This document shows, piece by piece, positions 14,428-24,378 of a stretch of 31,891 nt of DNA (within the stretch, counting starts at the first letter, position 1; the number at the start of each line of letters is the position of its first letter). The DNA is taken from the NCBI GenBank assembly GCA_012295275.1, contig CM022675.1:1870342-1902232 (forward strand), given 5' to 3'. The translations under genes were made by a program, and so were the position numbers. This DNA comes from Chrysomallon squamiferum (taxonomy: Eukaryota; Mollusca; Gastropoda; Neomphalida; Peltospiridae). Under the pieces are notes generated by a model. It was not told where the DNA came from and ran no database searches. It was given only the letters and a program-made list of their open reading frames with translations.

Positions 14428-15830
14428 TATTACAATGTTTTCCTTGTCATATGACTCAGACAGAAAAACACACAAAACAAAGGTGTATATCTAGCCAATC
14501 AAGATTTTTTATTTAAATTGTATCACATCGCTTTGTTCAATGTTTTTTCTCTACGATAATAAATATGTAGTAGATGTTTAGTGTTCACTGTGTAAAAGAC
14601 ATTACCTGCACAGAGCAGTGCTGTGTACTTCTCATGATCATCCACTTCATGAAGTTCAAGGTAACACTCATTAATGTTCTTTTCCAGTCCTGAACATTGT
14701 AGTCTTGATATCCAAATCTTTTTGTTGCTTGACGTCAGATTATGCTCACTTTCACTGAATGACATTGCTCTGTAACTGCTTTTAATAAATAAGTAAACAA
14801 AAGCAGCCAAAATTATATCAGTTCATACAGAGTAATTATGTCAGTTTTTGTACTATTATTATTATTATTATCATCATCATCATTTATCATTACCATCATC
14901 ATCATTTATTATCATCATCATCGTCATCATGATGATCATTATTATTAGCTTTAATAGAATTACTGCATGATTTCAAGGGATATTCATCTGTTTTAATATC
15001 AGATTCTGTTTTTACTTACTGGTTAAAGCCAAGCGTCTTGCACAAAACTTTAGCATCAGCTGGACTAGGGCGATCATCATACAGTCTGCCCCACTCATTG
15101 TTTATTTTCACTTCAACGACACCGTAGTTACTGCTTGGGCCACCAACTAGTCGTAACTCAATGTTTGATATGTCCACTAGAAAATAAACATAAACACAAA
15201 ATCAATACATTCATAGATAAGTAACTGTAAAAGGCAGCATGTGCCTTACGATTAGATGTTTTTACTTTTTTATTATTCAAATATCTTTCCAAATAATTTT
15301 TCATTCTTTGTAGATTTCATTTTGAGATAAATTATTAATATATTGTTTTGTCACAGCTAATAAAATAAATATTTTCTAACATGGAATGGGGAGACTATCA
15401 TTTTCGTTTGTGATTTCTGCCTTTTTCGTATAATAAGTATGTGACAGGATCAAAGATTGCTTTCTGAATGTAAGTCGCTAATTGACATGGATGTTAGACA
15501 GTAAACAAAACTAATAGTTTTCACATAAATACCTGAACAGCTCAGTTTTACGTAACGACAGTCAGTTTGTTCAGCGCGATCTCTCAGAACACACAGATGA
15601 AGACCAGGTTCATAATCAAGGCAGTTAGCGCCATACTTCCATCTGTTACCAACCACCTCTTCACCTTCAGCAAACTTCTCTACTCTGTGGACACACACAC
15701 ACACACACAAAAAAAAAAGTAGTTATTAAAAAATATGCCTTTGTAGAAAGACCGTCTATAAATTATTATTATTATTATTACTATTATTACTATAGTTAGT
15801 TACACATTATACATTTTGTAAATACATTTA

Positions 15831-15882
<52 letters not shown>

Positions 15883-15957
15883 TATAACAGAATAAAACCC
15901 CCAAAAAACAACAACAACAACAATAATATTAATAATAATAACAACAACAACAACAAC

Positions 15958-16012
<55 letters not shown>

Positions 16013-16529
16013 AAAATAAAAATAAATAAACATACTAACTTTGCATAACCGAGTTGCCTGCATGCTACTTCTGCTGAACCTAGGTCAAAATGATTCTTAT
16101 AACACACTGAATTCCATTTTCCTTCATCATATATTTGAAGTTTTCCTTCATGTTTACTTCCCTGCTCCGCTAGTCTCAGTTTGTATGGTGTAGGGTTTTC
16201 TTATTTAGTGAAACAAAACACAATTTTTATTTAATTCTAGCTTTTATTGATTTATTATAATCATCATGATAATCATTGTTACTGTTTTAATGATTGAATT
16301 CCCAACTGATATTTTATATCTGTTTTGCATTTAATGTTTCCTATTTTTATTTTATTATTATTTTCAACATTATTTATTTTAATCTTCATAAGAGCGAGAA
16401 ACTCTGTGTAATAGGTACCTTAGAAAAAAAATGTTCTGTCTCTCGTTGATATGTTAATGTTTTCAAATATTAACAACAAAAACAACCACAACAACAACAA
16501 CAAAAATTATGATGATGATGATGTTGATC

Positions 16530-16582
<53 letters not shown>

Positions 16583-18589
16583 TAATAATAAATAATAATT
16601 TTTTCTTACCGTCACATATAACTCCGATATCTTTGTCGGCGCAATTATTTAGACAGTCCCCGATGTTCCAAAAAGGACAGTCATCTACACCCATTTCAAA
16701 TCCGTGACAGCTTAGAGAACCTTTCCAAATCTGCCCACTTCCACCCGGGAAGAAACCTTTACCACGTGGCAGACCAAACGCACTGTCCAGCACAGACAAG
16801 TAAGTTTAATTGTAACAGCAGTGCTGCTAATACGTACACAGACACACACACAATAACACGCTAATATACACACAAACAAACACACAATCTTGTTCGTGCA
16901 ATTACACTAGCGTTATTATTATTTGTTCTTTTTTTAATTTTTATTGTTTTGAAGATAATTTTACATTTATACTTCATAATACTGTAAAATGTGAAGGAAG
17001 ATATGCAGATAGAGATAGTGTTAGATATGCAGATATATAGGTACACAGACGATAATAGAGATAAAGTTAGACAGTTATGCAGATAGATAGAAACTATTTG
17101 AAGGAAACTGAGCGTATTATTATTAAAATAATTAAAGATAGAGAGAATGTGAGATATGCAGATATATAGGTACACAGAGAGATAATAGAGTTAAGTTAGA
17201 CAGACATGCCTATATATAGGTTTAGAGATAGAGACAGAGAAAGTTAGATATTCAGATAGATAGGTTTACAGATAAACACAGAGAAAGTTAGACAGATATG
17301 CAGATAGATATGTTTACAGATAGAGACAGAGAAAGTTAGATATGCAGATAGATAAGTTTTAAAGATAGAGACAGAGAAAGTTAGATATGCAGATAGATAT
17401 GTTTAAAGATAGAGACATAGGAAGTTAGATATGCAGATAGATATGTTTAAAGATAGAGACAGAGGAAGTTAGATATGCAGATAGATATGTTTAAAGATAG
17501 AGACAGAGAAAGTTAGATATGCAGATAGATATGTTTAAAGATAGAGACAGAGAAAGTTAGATATGCAGATAGATATGTTTAAAGATAGAGACAGAGGAAG
17601 TAAGACAGATATGCAGATAGATAAGTTTAAAGATAGAGACAGAGAAAGTTAGATATGCAGATAGATATGTTTAAAGATAGAGACAGAGAAAGTTAGATAT
17701 ACAGATAGAGAGGTTTAAAGATAGAGACAGAGAAAGTTAGATATGCAGATAGATATGTTTAAAGATACAGACAGAGAAAGTTAGATATGCAGATAGATAT
17801 GTTTAAAGATAGAGACAGAGGAAGTAAGACAGATATGCAGATAGAGAGGTTTAAAGATAGAGACAGAGAAAGTTAGATATGAAAATAGATATGTTTAAAG
17901 ATAGAGACAGAGAAAGTTAGATATGAAAATAGATATGTTTAAAGATAGAGACAGAGAAAGTTAGATATGCAGATAGATATGTTTAAAGATAGAGACAGAG
18001 AAAGTTAGATATGCAGATAGAGAGGTTTAAAGATAGAGACAGAGAAAGTTAGATATGAAAATAGATATGTTTAAAGATAGAGACAGAGAAAGTTAGATAT
18101 GCAGATAGATATGTTTAAAGATAGAGACAGAGAAAGTTAGATATGCAGATAGAGAGGTTTAAAGATACAGACAGAGAAAGTTAGATATGAAAATAGATAT
18201 GTTTAAAGATAGAGACAGAGAAAGTTAGATATGCAGATAGAGAGGTTTAAAGATAGAGACAGAGAAAGTTAGATATGAAAATAGATATGTTTAAAGATAG
18301 AGACAGAGAAAGTTAGATATGCAGATAGATATGTTTAAAGATAGAGACAGAGAAAGTTAGATATGCAAATAGATATGTTTAAAGATAGAGACAGAGAAAG
18401 TTAGATATGCAGATAGATATGTTTAAAGATAGAGACAGAGAAAGTTAGATATGCAGATAGATAGGTTTAAAGATAGACAGAGAAAGTTAGATATGCAGAT
18501 TGAGAGGTATAGAAATAGAGAGAATTTGAGATATGCAGATATATAGGTTCACAGACAGATAACAGAGATAAAGTTAGACAGCTATGCAA

Positions 18590-18638
<49 letters not shown>

Positions 18639-19219
18639 CAGACAGATAGATAAAGACTGGACAGTAGCGATCTAGGAAAATTCAGTGAGTTGTGAGACTC
18701 GGTTTAGTCAACAAATATTTACAGAGTTCTTATGCACAGTTTTACCCCACAACCACGCTTGTACTAGTATAAAAAAAGATGAGCTCATCGTTCTATTATT
18801 GTCGCTTAGTGCTGTGGTGATGTTGTTAGAAAATACTCAATAGAGAAGAATCAGAACGTTTTGTTACTGACTTACTTGTTGAATCCAAGATTCCTACAAA
18901 TTGTAGTGGCTTCATAAAAGTGCAACTGTTTAGTGAACAGTCTGCCCCATTTGCCATCGTGCAGAACTTCTACTCGACCTTCTTTACTTGTATTACCACC
19001 AGCCAGGCGAACACTCACTTCATAAAGAAATAAAAAATACCACTAATTACTCAGAAGTAATGACTCAGAGGACTTTTTTTGTTCATTTGTGAAATTGCTG
19101 AGAATTCCTAAGGAACAGTTTATGAGTAATTTGAAAATGTAAAAGTTGAGAGTTTGTTTTAAATCAAGACTAGACACTGAAAAAATTCAGCAAAATAAAG
19201 TGAATATTTGAAGTGAATA

Positions 19220-19272
<53 letters not shown>

Positions 19273-19499
19273 ATTACCTGGTTCAATATCGGCAATGTTA
19301 TATAGTACAATCTGTGCAGTGACATCTGAGAATAAATCAGAAATGAAATAATAAATAAGACAAAAAAGATAAAAAAATAAAAATAAAAATACAATAATAA
19401 TACAAAAACAAACAAATAATAATAAAATTCGTATATACGTCTGTACTAGACACCAAAAGTCTCTACACATAATGAGAATTTATTTATGATAAAAAAATA

Positions 19500-19542
<43 letters not shown>

Positions 19543-19947
19543 GAGAATATGGAAACAAATACGTTGTTCCTACTTGTAGAAAATTCATATGTAAGTTCTT
19601 CATCTAAAGATACAGCTTCTGATTCTGAAACTGAAGACCCGTCTTTGAGGTTGATGTTGAACTGGACAAGCGAGGAGTCTATTGAGTTGACTGTGTTTGT
19701 GATGTTCTGTCTCTTTCTGCAGAATAACATTAAAAACAATTAACATGTAATATCTATTTTAGTTAATGTTCTTCATAGTACTGCCATCACTACTACGTCT
19801 ATTATTGCTACTACTACATTTATTACTTCGACTAATACCTTTCTCTCTGTCTGTCTGATGGGTATCTATCTATCTATCCATCCATCTTTTTGGCTGTCTG
19901 TCTATCTCTCTATCTATCTATCTATCTACTTTCTATCTATCCATGGA

Positions 19948-20022
<75 letters not shown>

Positions 20023-20177
20023 ATATCTATCTATCCATGTATATCTACCTATCTATCTATCTATCCATGTATATCTATATATCTATATATCTATCTATCT
20101 ATCTATCCATGTATATCTATATATCTATCTCTCTATCTCTATCTATCTATCTTTCTATCTATCTATCTATATGTTTG

Positions 20178-20226
<49 letters not shown>

Positions 20227-20556
20227 ATCTATCTATCTATCTATATATATCTATATGTCTATCTGTAATATGCATAATTAGCGTTTCATCATATAGATTG
20301 TGTTCTTGACATTCAACTAAATTTTATTTGTAATATAAAATAATCATATAATTTTGATACATGATGTGAGACACACAACTCTCCTAAACTGGGAAATGTA
20401 AGTAGCATGAAAATAAAAATAATAATAATAATTCCATACAATCAAGAAACATAAACCAAGAAAACAATGAAACCAAATAAATAAAACAATTTAAAAGCAA
20501 ATGTACTATTACTAAAACTACTGCTAGCACACCTTCTGCTACAACTGCTATTATTG

Positions 20557-20622
<66 letters not shown>

Positions 20623-21309
20623 TAATAATAATAATAATAATAATATTTTAAGAGCAACAACCTGATAGGTAAAAGTAGCTTTAAAAAGAAACAGCAAAAG
20701 AAGAAAAGTAATAACAAACCTTTCAAGATTTTTGGTTGTTACCACTTTGGTGACTTTCACAATTGTAGCCCCATCGTTTTCCTCACAAATGACATGTACT
20801 TCTGAGTCGAAGTTTGTCATGTATTTGTCACTGAACTGAATGATCACATCCCGAGTTCGACCTCCATTTAGCTTTGTAAACGATTCAAAATTAGATACAT
20901 CACTGTTTCAATGTCTAATACTACTTTGTACATACACAACATTCAAAATCCAATAAATAAATAAACAGGTAAGTAAGTGTCTAAACAGAGTGCACAGTTA
21001 AAAAAAGTAAACACATCAATAAAATAAAAAAAAAAAAAAAAATAAATAAATATATAGATAAATAAATAAATATATATATGATAAAAAAAAAAAAAAAATT
21101 AAAAAATAGAATTGAACTGACCTGCGTCACCCCACCGCAGTCACTATCCCGAACATTCACAGCCACGCCCTGTTTTCCCGCGGGTAGATCTGATTGTGTG
21201 AATGTACAACCTTTCGTTTCTTTTTCACCTTTAACATAGACGACACCACTGAATGTTCCAGCAGGATTAACTACAATCAGCATAGAACTTTTCTCACAGG
21301 TAACTTCAT
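10129..21309 (-). CDS. Membrane-anchored ZP protein with nested SRCR domains (5'-partial)
   Basis: Sixteen coding exons, high to low: 21122-21309, 20720-20871, 19574-19716, 19278-19325, 18876-19017, 16610-16782, 16040-16199, 15533-15684, 15020-15176, 14606-14778, 14136-14292, 13473-13639, 12475-12574, 11723-11888, 10484-10601, 10129-10316. All junctions are AG/GT and the frame stays open across the whole chain to TAA. Domain order is ZP-N, start of ZP-C, linker, four SRCR domains, rest of ZP-C, RKRR furin-type site, transmembrane helix, basic tail. Signal peptide and two EGF exons, present in the plus-strand paralogue, are not found and probably lie in the 21692-21891 gap. As known for ZP proteins, the precursor is expected to be membrane-bound, cleaved and polymerised. 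Ligand and tissue are unknown. Exon structure is inferred by eye from splice signals and comparison of the two copies. Confidence 0.9.
10484..10601 (-). CDS. ZP C-terminal exon with furin site and hydrophobic patch
   Basis: The exon begins VDCNG, supplying a last ZP cysteine, then [10 protein letters not shown], a dibasic RKRR proprotein-convertase consensus at the usual ZP position. After it, TYIVLDVMD is a short hydrophobic run in the place where ZP precursors have the external hydrophobic patch that blocks premature polymerisation. Phase 0 in, phase 1 out. The role of the patch is inference from the family. Confidence 0.9.
11723..12574 (-). CDS. ZP-C domain, second part (two exons)
   Basis: Exons 12475-12574 and 11723-11888. 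The first reads [13 protein letters not shown] and KIIEDS; the second starts CPSSEIGKL and continues [20 protein letters not shown] and TQCDP. These match the ZP-C series: strand ending in a Cys-Tyr/Thr-Ala motif, then Cys-Pro, an aromatic-rich AF.F strand, and the paired C.V.VC motif. The 588-bp intron between the exons contains AAC/AAT/ATG simple sequence at about 12236-12370. This part is separated from the first ZP-C strands by the four SRCR domains. Confidence 0.92.
13140..13282. repeat. Intronic AAT/ATT simple sequence and poly-T
   Basis: An AAT run turning into an ATT run (self-complementary, hairpin-prone), followed by a T run at 13260-13282. The equivalent intron segment of the paralogue (31676-31815) is also AAT/ATT-rich but carries an interrupted CAA/A-rich run instead of the homopolymer. 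Confidence 0.85.
13473..14292 (-). CDS. SRCR domain 4 (two exons)
   Basis: Exons 14136-14292 and 13473-13639 with an internal phase-2 intron. It is the most canonical of the four: [30 protein letters not shown], then [26 protein letters not shown]. The six cysteines and split coding fit group A SRCR. It differs from the plus-strand copy at only three residues (N/K and P/A near the start, A/E in YYG-x-GSG), and the intron is also nearly identical. Confidence 0.96.
14058..14164 (-). repeat. 59-bp-period duplication of an exon-intron boundary
   Basis: A 48-bp segment covering the end of the first SRCR4 exon and its donor (14117-14164) is repeated just inside the intron (14058-14105). The duplicate retains a perfect GTAAGT, making a decoy donor; its use would add 59 nt and an immediate TAA. 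The plus copy has the same duplication at 30806-30853/30865-30912 with the decoy GTAAGT altered to GAAAGT. Confidence 0.9.
14331..14426. repeat. Intronic (AAT)n
   Basis: About 31 AAT units in the phase-1 intron between SRCR3 and SRCR4. Tyr- or Ile-rich frames through it are artefacts. Confidence 0.95.
14606..15176 (-). CDS. SRCR domain 3 (two exons)
   Basis: Exons 15020-15176 and 14606-14778. It begins [14 protein letters not shown], with WGRLYDD where canonical SRCRs have WGTVCDD, then [21 protein letters not shown] and YTALLC. Only four cysteines remain: the one in the WG..C motif and its usual partner near the C-terminus are both absent, implying loss of one disulphide as a pair. The plus copy shares this. 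Confidence 0.93.
15533..16199 (-). CDS. SRCR domain 2 (two exons)
   Basis: Exons 16040-16199 and 15533-15684. First half: [29 protein letters not shown]. Second half: [22 protein letters not shown]. This is the fastest-diverging domain between the copies; here six cysteines are kept, whereas the plus copy has serine at the ANC and HLC positions. The intron (15685-16039) contains poly-A and AAC/AAT runs at about 15832-16030. Confidence 0.9.
16529..16600. repeat. Intronic (AAT)n
   Basis: AAT run immediately downstream of the second SRCR1 exon, in the intron before SRCR2. Confidence 0.92.
16610..19017 (-). CDS. SRCR domain 1 (two exons split by a 2.1-kb intron)
   Basis: Exons 18876-19017 and 16610-16782. 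First half: [34 protein letters not shown]. Second half: [43 protein letters not shown]. The WG..C cysteine is missing, but an extra cysteine appears in GDC four residues before NNC, possibly a replacement local disulphide partner. The intron is 2093 bp against 291 bp in the paralogue because of a 44-bp minisatellite. Confidence 0.93.
17200..18505. repeat. 44-bp intronic minisatellite with higher-order structure
   Basis: About 29 tandem units of roughly AGAGACAGAGAAAGTTAGAT plus ATGCAGATAGATATGTTTAAAGAT. Three variants alternate: CAGATAGATATG, CAGATAGAGAGG and GAAAATAGATATG. GAAAAT units start at 17881, 17925, 18057, 18189 and 18277, spacings of 44, 132, 132 and 88 bp, which indicates a three-unit 132-bp higher-order repeat. 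Degenerate flanking units extend down to about 16985. It lies in the SRCR1 intron of the minus gene and is absent from the plus copy. Confidence 0.93.
18588..18650. repeat. (GATA)n microsatellite
   Basis: GATA run with two terminal GACA units, at the end of the 44-bp array and likely related to its GATA-rich units. Confidence 0.92.
19224..19265. repeat. Intronic (TA)n
   Basis: TA dinucleotide run beside the linker exon at 19278-19325. Confidence 0.95.
19278..19325 (-). CDS. Linker mini-exon between ZP-C part 1 and SRCR1
   Basis: A 48-bp phase 1-1 exon encoding [15 protein letters not shown] after a shared codon. The plus copy is 45 bp and reads [14 protein letters not shown]. The end is conserved while the beginning varies, as expected for a spacer. 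It joins the ZP-C fragment to the SRCR array. Confidence 0.85.
19574..19716 (-). CDS. ZP-C domain, first strands
   Basis: A 143-bp exon, phase 2 in and phase 1 out. [20 protein letters not shown] resembles the ZP inter-domain linker running into the first ZP-C strand; [19 protein letters not shown] is the next strand pair (the position usually written LGd.L.l in ZP proteins). The exon ends where the fold expects its next strand, which is instead encoded 7 kb downstream at 12475-12574. An ATT run follows at 19501-19540. Confidence 0.88.
19858..20262. repeat. (TCTA)n microsatellite
   Basis: About 400 bp of TCTA tetranucleotides with CCATG and ATATATC interruptions, in the intron between the ZP-N and ZP-C exons. 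Long Ile/Tyr/Leu/Ser-rich open frames in all three plus-strand frames are artefacts. Confidence 0.97.
20557..20644. repeat. Intronic (AAT)n
   Basis: AAT run in the same intron, close to the second ZP-N exon. Confidence 0.95.
20720..21309 (-). CDS. ZP-N domain (two exons)
   Basis: Exons 21122-21309 and 20720-20871. [42 protein letters not shown], then [18 protein letters not shown] and VHVICEEND. Four cysteines at ZP-N spacing, with the typical aliphatic I..Q strand before the last cysteine. The acceptor at 21310-21311 shows that at least one upstream exon exists; phase 1 matches the EGF2 exon of the paralogue. Confidence 0.93.
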
Positions 21310-21691
21310 CTGAAAATAAATAGATTTATATTTATATACAATAACAACTGCAACAACAACAACAACAACAACAATATGAATAAACTGAGACGAAGAAATC
21401 GTTGACATAAATTGAAAATAAGAGAGCAGAAATCTGTCACTTTATTTACTGATATACATTCTCATTGATATTAAAATTAAAATAATTACAGTCGTATGAC
21501 ATCACATATTTAACGTATACATTCAAAACGTTCAATTTGAACTGTATTTAAACCAAACGAGAAATCTTCATCATCTATGAATTACAGTGAACCTTGAGAT
21601 ATAAAACTCATGATACTCAGAGAAGCTAGGTTAAAGATTCGAAGAATGGGAATTCAAAATTTCTTTAACAAGTTGTTTGTTGAAATGTTTT
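21310..21691. other. Intron or 5' flank of the minus gene
   Basis: No exon resembling the signal-peptide or EGF exons of the plus copy is visible on the minus strand. A (CAA)n patch occurs at about 21345-21374. Confidence 0.5.
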
Positions 21692-21891
21692 NNNNNNNNN
21701 NNNNNNNNNNNNNNNNNNNNNNNNNNNNNNNNNNNNNNNNNNNNNNNNNNNNNNNNNNNNNNNNNNNNNNNNNNNNNNNNNNNNNNNNNNNNNNNNNNNN
21801 NNNNNNNNNNNNNNNNNNNNNNNNNNNNNNNNNNNNNNNNNNNNNNNNNNNNNNNNNNNNNNNNNNNNNNNNNNNNNNNNNNNNNNNNNNN
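21692..21891. other. Assembly gap of exactly 200 N
   Basis: The round length suggests a placeholder rather than a measured distance. It lies where the two EGF exons and signal-peptide exon of the minus-strand gene should be. Confidence 0.99.
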
Positions 21892-22360
21892 TCTCTCACT
21901 CACACACACATATTTAAATAGACTGAATAGAAAATGATGTGTCTAAAACATCGATTCTTTACGCTCGGGGTGTAAGACGCAGCTATCCCTCAGTTCTTTG
22001 TTAGAGAAGAAAGAAAAAATAAAAATGACACTGGGCTTGGCTGGTACGTATTCAACTACAGTCACTGACGTCTAGTGCTCCAGAAACACAAATACGCATG
22101 AATGACAATACATACTAAGTTTTTGGAGAAAGAAGAAACCTTATGTTTGTGGTTGTTTTTAACGTTAAGTCTAGGACAAAAGTACAGGCATACATAAAAT
22201 CACCTCAGCACACATACATACATATATAGATACATAAAGACATTCAGACAGTATAGGTGTATACGTTTTTGGTAGGATGCTAGTTATGTAGAGGTAATGT
22301 ATGTCAAGACTTGAACTTAAATAAATAAATAATCATCTTATTTCTCTAGGCTTTCGTCAA

Positions 22361-22362
<2 letters not shown>

Positions 22363-22398
<36 letters not shown>

Positions 22399-22407
22399 CA
22401 GACAGAC

Positions 22408-22481
<74 letters not shown>

Positions 22482-22482
22482 G
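22363..22482. repeat. (TA)n followed by (GATA)n
   Basis: TA run at about 22363-22395, a GACA transition, then about 20 GATA units. Confidence 0.96.
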
Positions 22483-22549
22483 ATAGATAGAAAGAAGTTT
22501 TTAATTGGTATCTTGTTCGACAAGGGCAGAGTATGTCCGAACCATAATT

Positions 22550-22896
22550 CAATTCGTGTATTGTTATTGCTATTTATAGCGTTGTTTTTATTACTTATAT
22601 CATTACAAGTTGGAATAGCACTAGCAACAGTAGTAGTTGTAGCAGTAGTTGTTGTTTCTATAGTCTTTGTTCTAGTAATAATTGCCCTCAGTCTACTTTT
22701 CAAAAATAATTTACTGTTGAATATAATCATAACAGTTTTACTCGTAGTGTTACTTTAGTTACATCTGTATAAATTTGTAGTACGTAAAACCATAATTAAT
22801 TATCGTTAATGAGCTTCATGAACTTTTATAGTGTATGTTAATTTAATTGTGCAGCATGCTTAATTAAATTATGTTATCTTACGTCATACTAATAAT

Positions 22897-22930
<34 letters not shown>

Positions 22931-23000
22931 GAATAAGAATAAGAATAATAATAAGAATAATAATAAGAAGAAGAAGAAGAAAGAGAAGATATATATGAAA
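22550..23000. repeat. Trinucleotide-rich simple sequence in the intergenic region
   Basis: 22556-22760 is a cryptically simple TTA/GTA/TTG-biased stretch with an 81-codon hydrophobic frame that I do not consider coding. 22898-22992 is an (AAT)/(AAG) run. Confidence 0.7.
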
Positions 23001-23039
23001 TGTCTCGGTGACACTAGTGGTGCGCTTCACACATGATTT

Positions 23040-23230
23040 AAATGCAAATACTTTTTCTTTTTTCTTTTTTTTTTCTTAGTTATGATATAAATAGAGCAGA
23101 ACTCATTTTTTTTTTTTTTTACGTAAATATATTTTTTTCCAAACAGATCACACAGTGTAAGAGAGGAAAACGGTTTACTTGCAGTGTTACAATAAACAAG
23201 GTACGTGCAGTTCATCTTTCTATATATATG
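23040..23230 (-). repeat. Dispersed repeat, inverted relative to 3240-3440
   Basis: Reverse-complemented, it shares with 3295-3440 the segments GAAAGATGAACTGCACGTACC, GTAAACCGTTTTCCTC and CTTACACT.TGTGAT.TGTTTGGAAA, with A-rich expansions between them. I find no terminal repeats, so the type of element is unknown. Confidence 0.8.
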
Positions 23231-24060
23231 TACGTTTATTACTTCGGTGAATGTATGTGCACAGTTTCTATGTATTTTATGTATGGTACGTTAATAAATG
23301 TATGTGGATATTTCCATATATGTGTCTATATGCTACATCAATACGTGGGTGTACACTTGCTATGTATATGTCAGTAAATTTACATGGACACTTACAATAT
23401 TTTTGTAAGTATCCTACTTCAAAAATGTATGTATTCCTTCTGTACATTTGTATGCATATTACTACTTAAAATAAATATGTACACTATCTATACAGTTCTA
23501 CAGGAACAAATATATGTGTCTGCGGGCGTACATTTGTATGTACGTTTATTCAGTGAATGCGTGCTTACATGTCCAGATTCATTACTTCAGTAAATGTGCA
23601 TGTTTGACTTCTGTACATTTGCAGGAAGATCAGTTTACATATCTCTACGCTTTATTTATATGTAAGCACGTTATTCATAGGACAATTGTACTCAGTTTTA
23701 TATATATTAGCACGCATTTTACATTAATACATTTGTTTCATCCGTTATGTGTAGCTTTGTATTATAACTTCTTTAGTGTCCACTTTCAGTAAATATACAT
23801 GCACATTACTTCAGTCAATGTAATTTTATAACTTCTTTAGTGTCCACTTTCAGTAAATACATATCTACATCACTTTAGTCAATGTAATTTGTATGATTAC
23901 TTCTTTAGTGTCCACTGTCTGAAAATATACATGTACATTACTTCAGTCAATGTAATTTGTTTATATGCTTTAGTGTTCTCTTTCTGTATATCCATATGTA
24001 CATCACTTTAGTCAATGTAATTTTCATAACTTCTTTAGTGTCCACTTTCCCAAGGACATC
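23220..24060. repeat. Degenerate tandem array, clearest as 64-68-bp units
   Basis: Units containing ACTTCTTTAGTGTCCACTTT, CAGTAAATA and ACTTCAGTCAATGTAATTT start at about 23767, 23831, 23899, 23964 and 24029. Weaker ACTTCAGTAAATGT-like echoes extend back to about 23240. Unrelated to the gene exons. Confidence 0.8.
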
Positions 24061-24239
24061 TGTAAATGTGTCTGTTATAGTGTAATTATATTGTCACGTT
24101 ACTATATATTAATGCAGTGCATTCAAGATCATCTGCGTCTTTTTCATCTGATTTAAACTCATTTATGGGTTCTGATTTATCTCATGAAACAGCAAACGTA
24201 TGCAAATTATCTTAAAAGTTATTTTAAAGACTAACTATC

Positions 24240-24378
24240 TGATCATGAGACATCTGCTGAGGAGCTCTATTAACTCTGATTTCTCGATTGGTCCATACAC
24301 TCACCACTGCAACTCGGCTTGTTTAACTTCAACAGTGACTGTACCAGCTATTACATAGCAATCAAATTAGAACACTGG
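24240..24378 (+). promoter_or_regulatory. Candidate promoter and non-coding first exon of the plus gene
   Basis: This stretch is less AT-rich and less repetitive than its surroundings. It contains an inverted CCAAT box (ATTGG, 24287-24291) and ends at a strong donor, CACTGG then GTAAGG at 24379. The coding exon begins after a good acceptor (TTTTCTTTTCAG, ending 24814), so a spliced 5' UTR exon ending at 24378 is plausible. No TATA box or transcript evidence is available. Confidence 0.3.

Noticed and set aside
19858-20309. Long Ile/Leu/Ser/Tyr-rich frames in three plus-strand frames
   Set aside because: They are translations of a TCTA microsatellite, which lacks stop codons.
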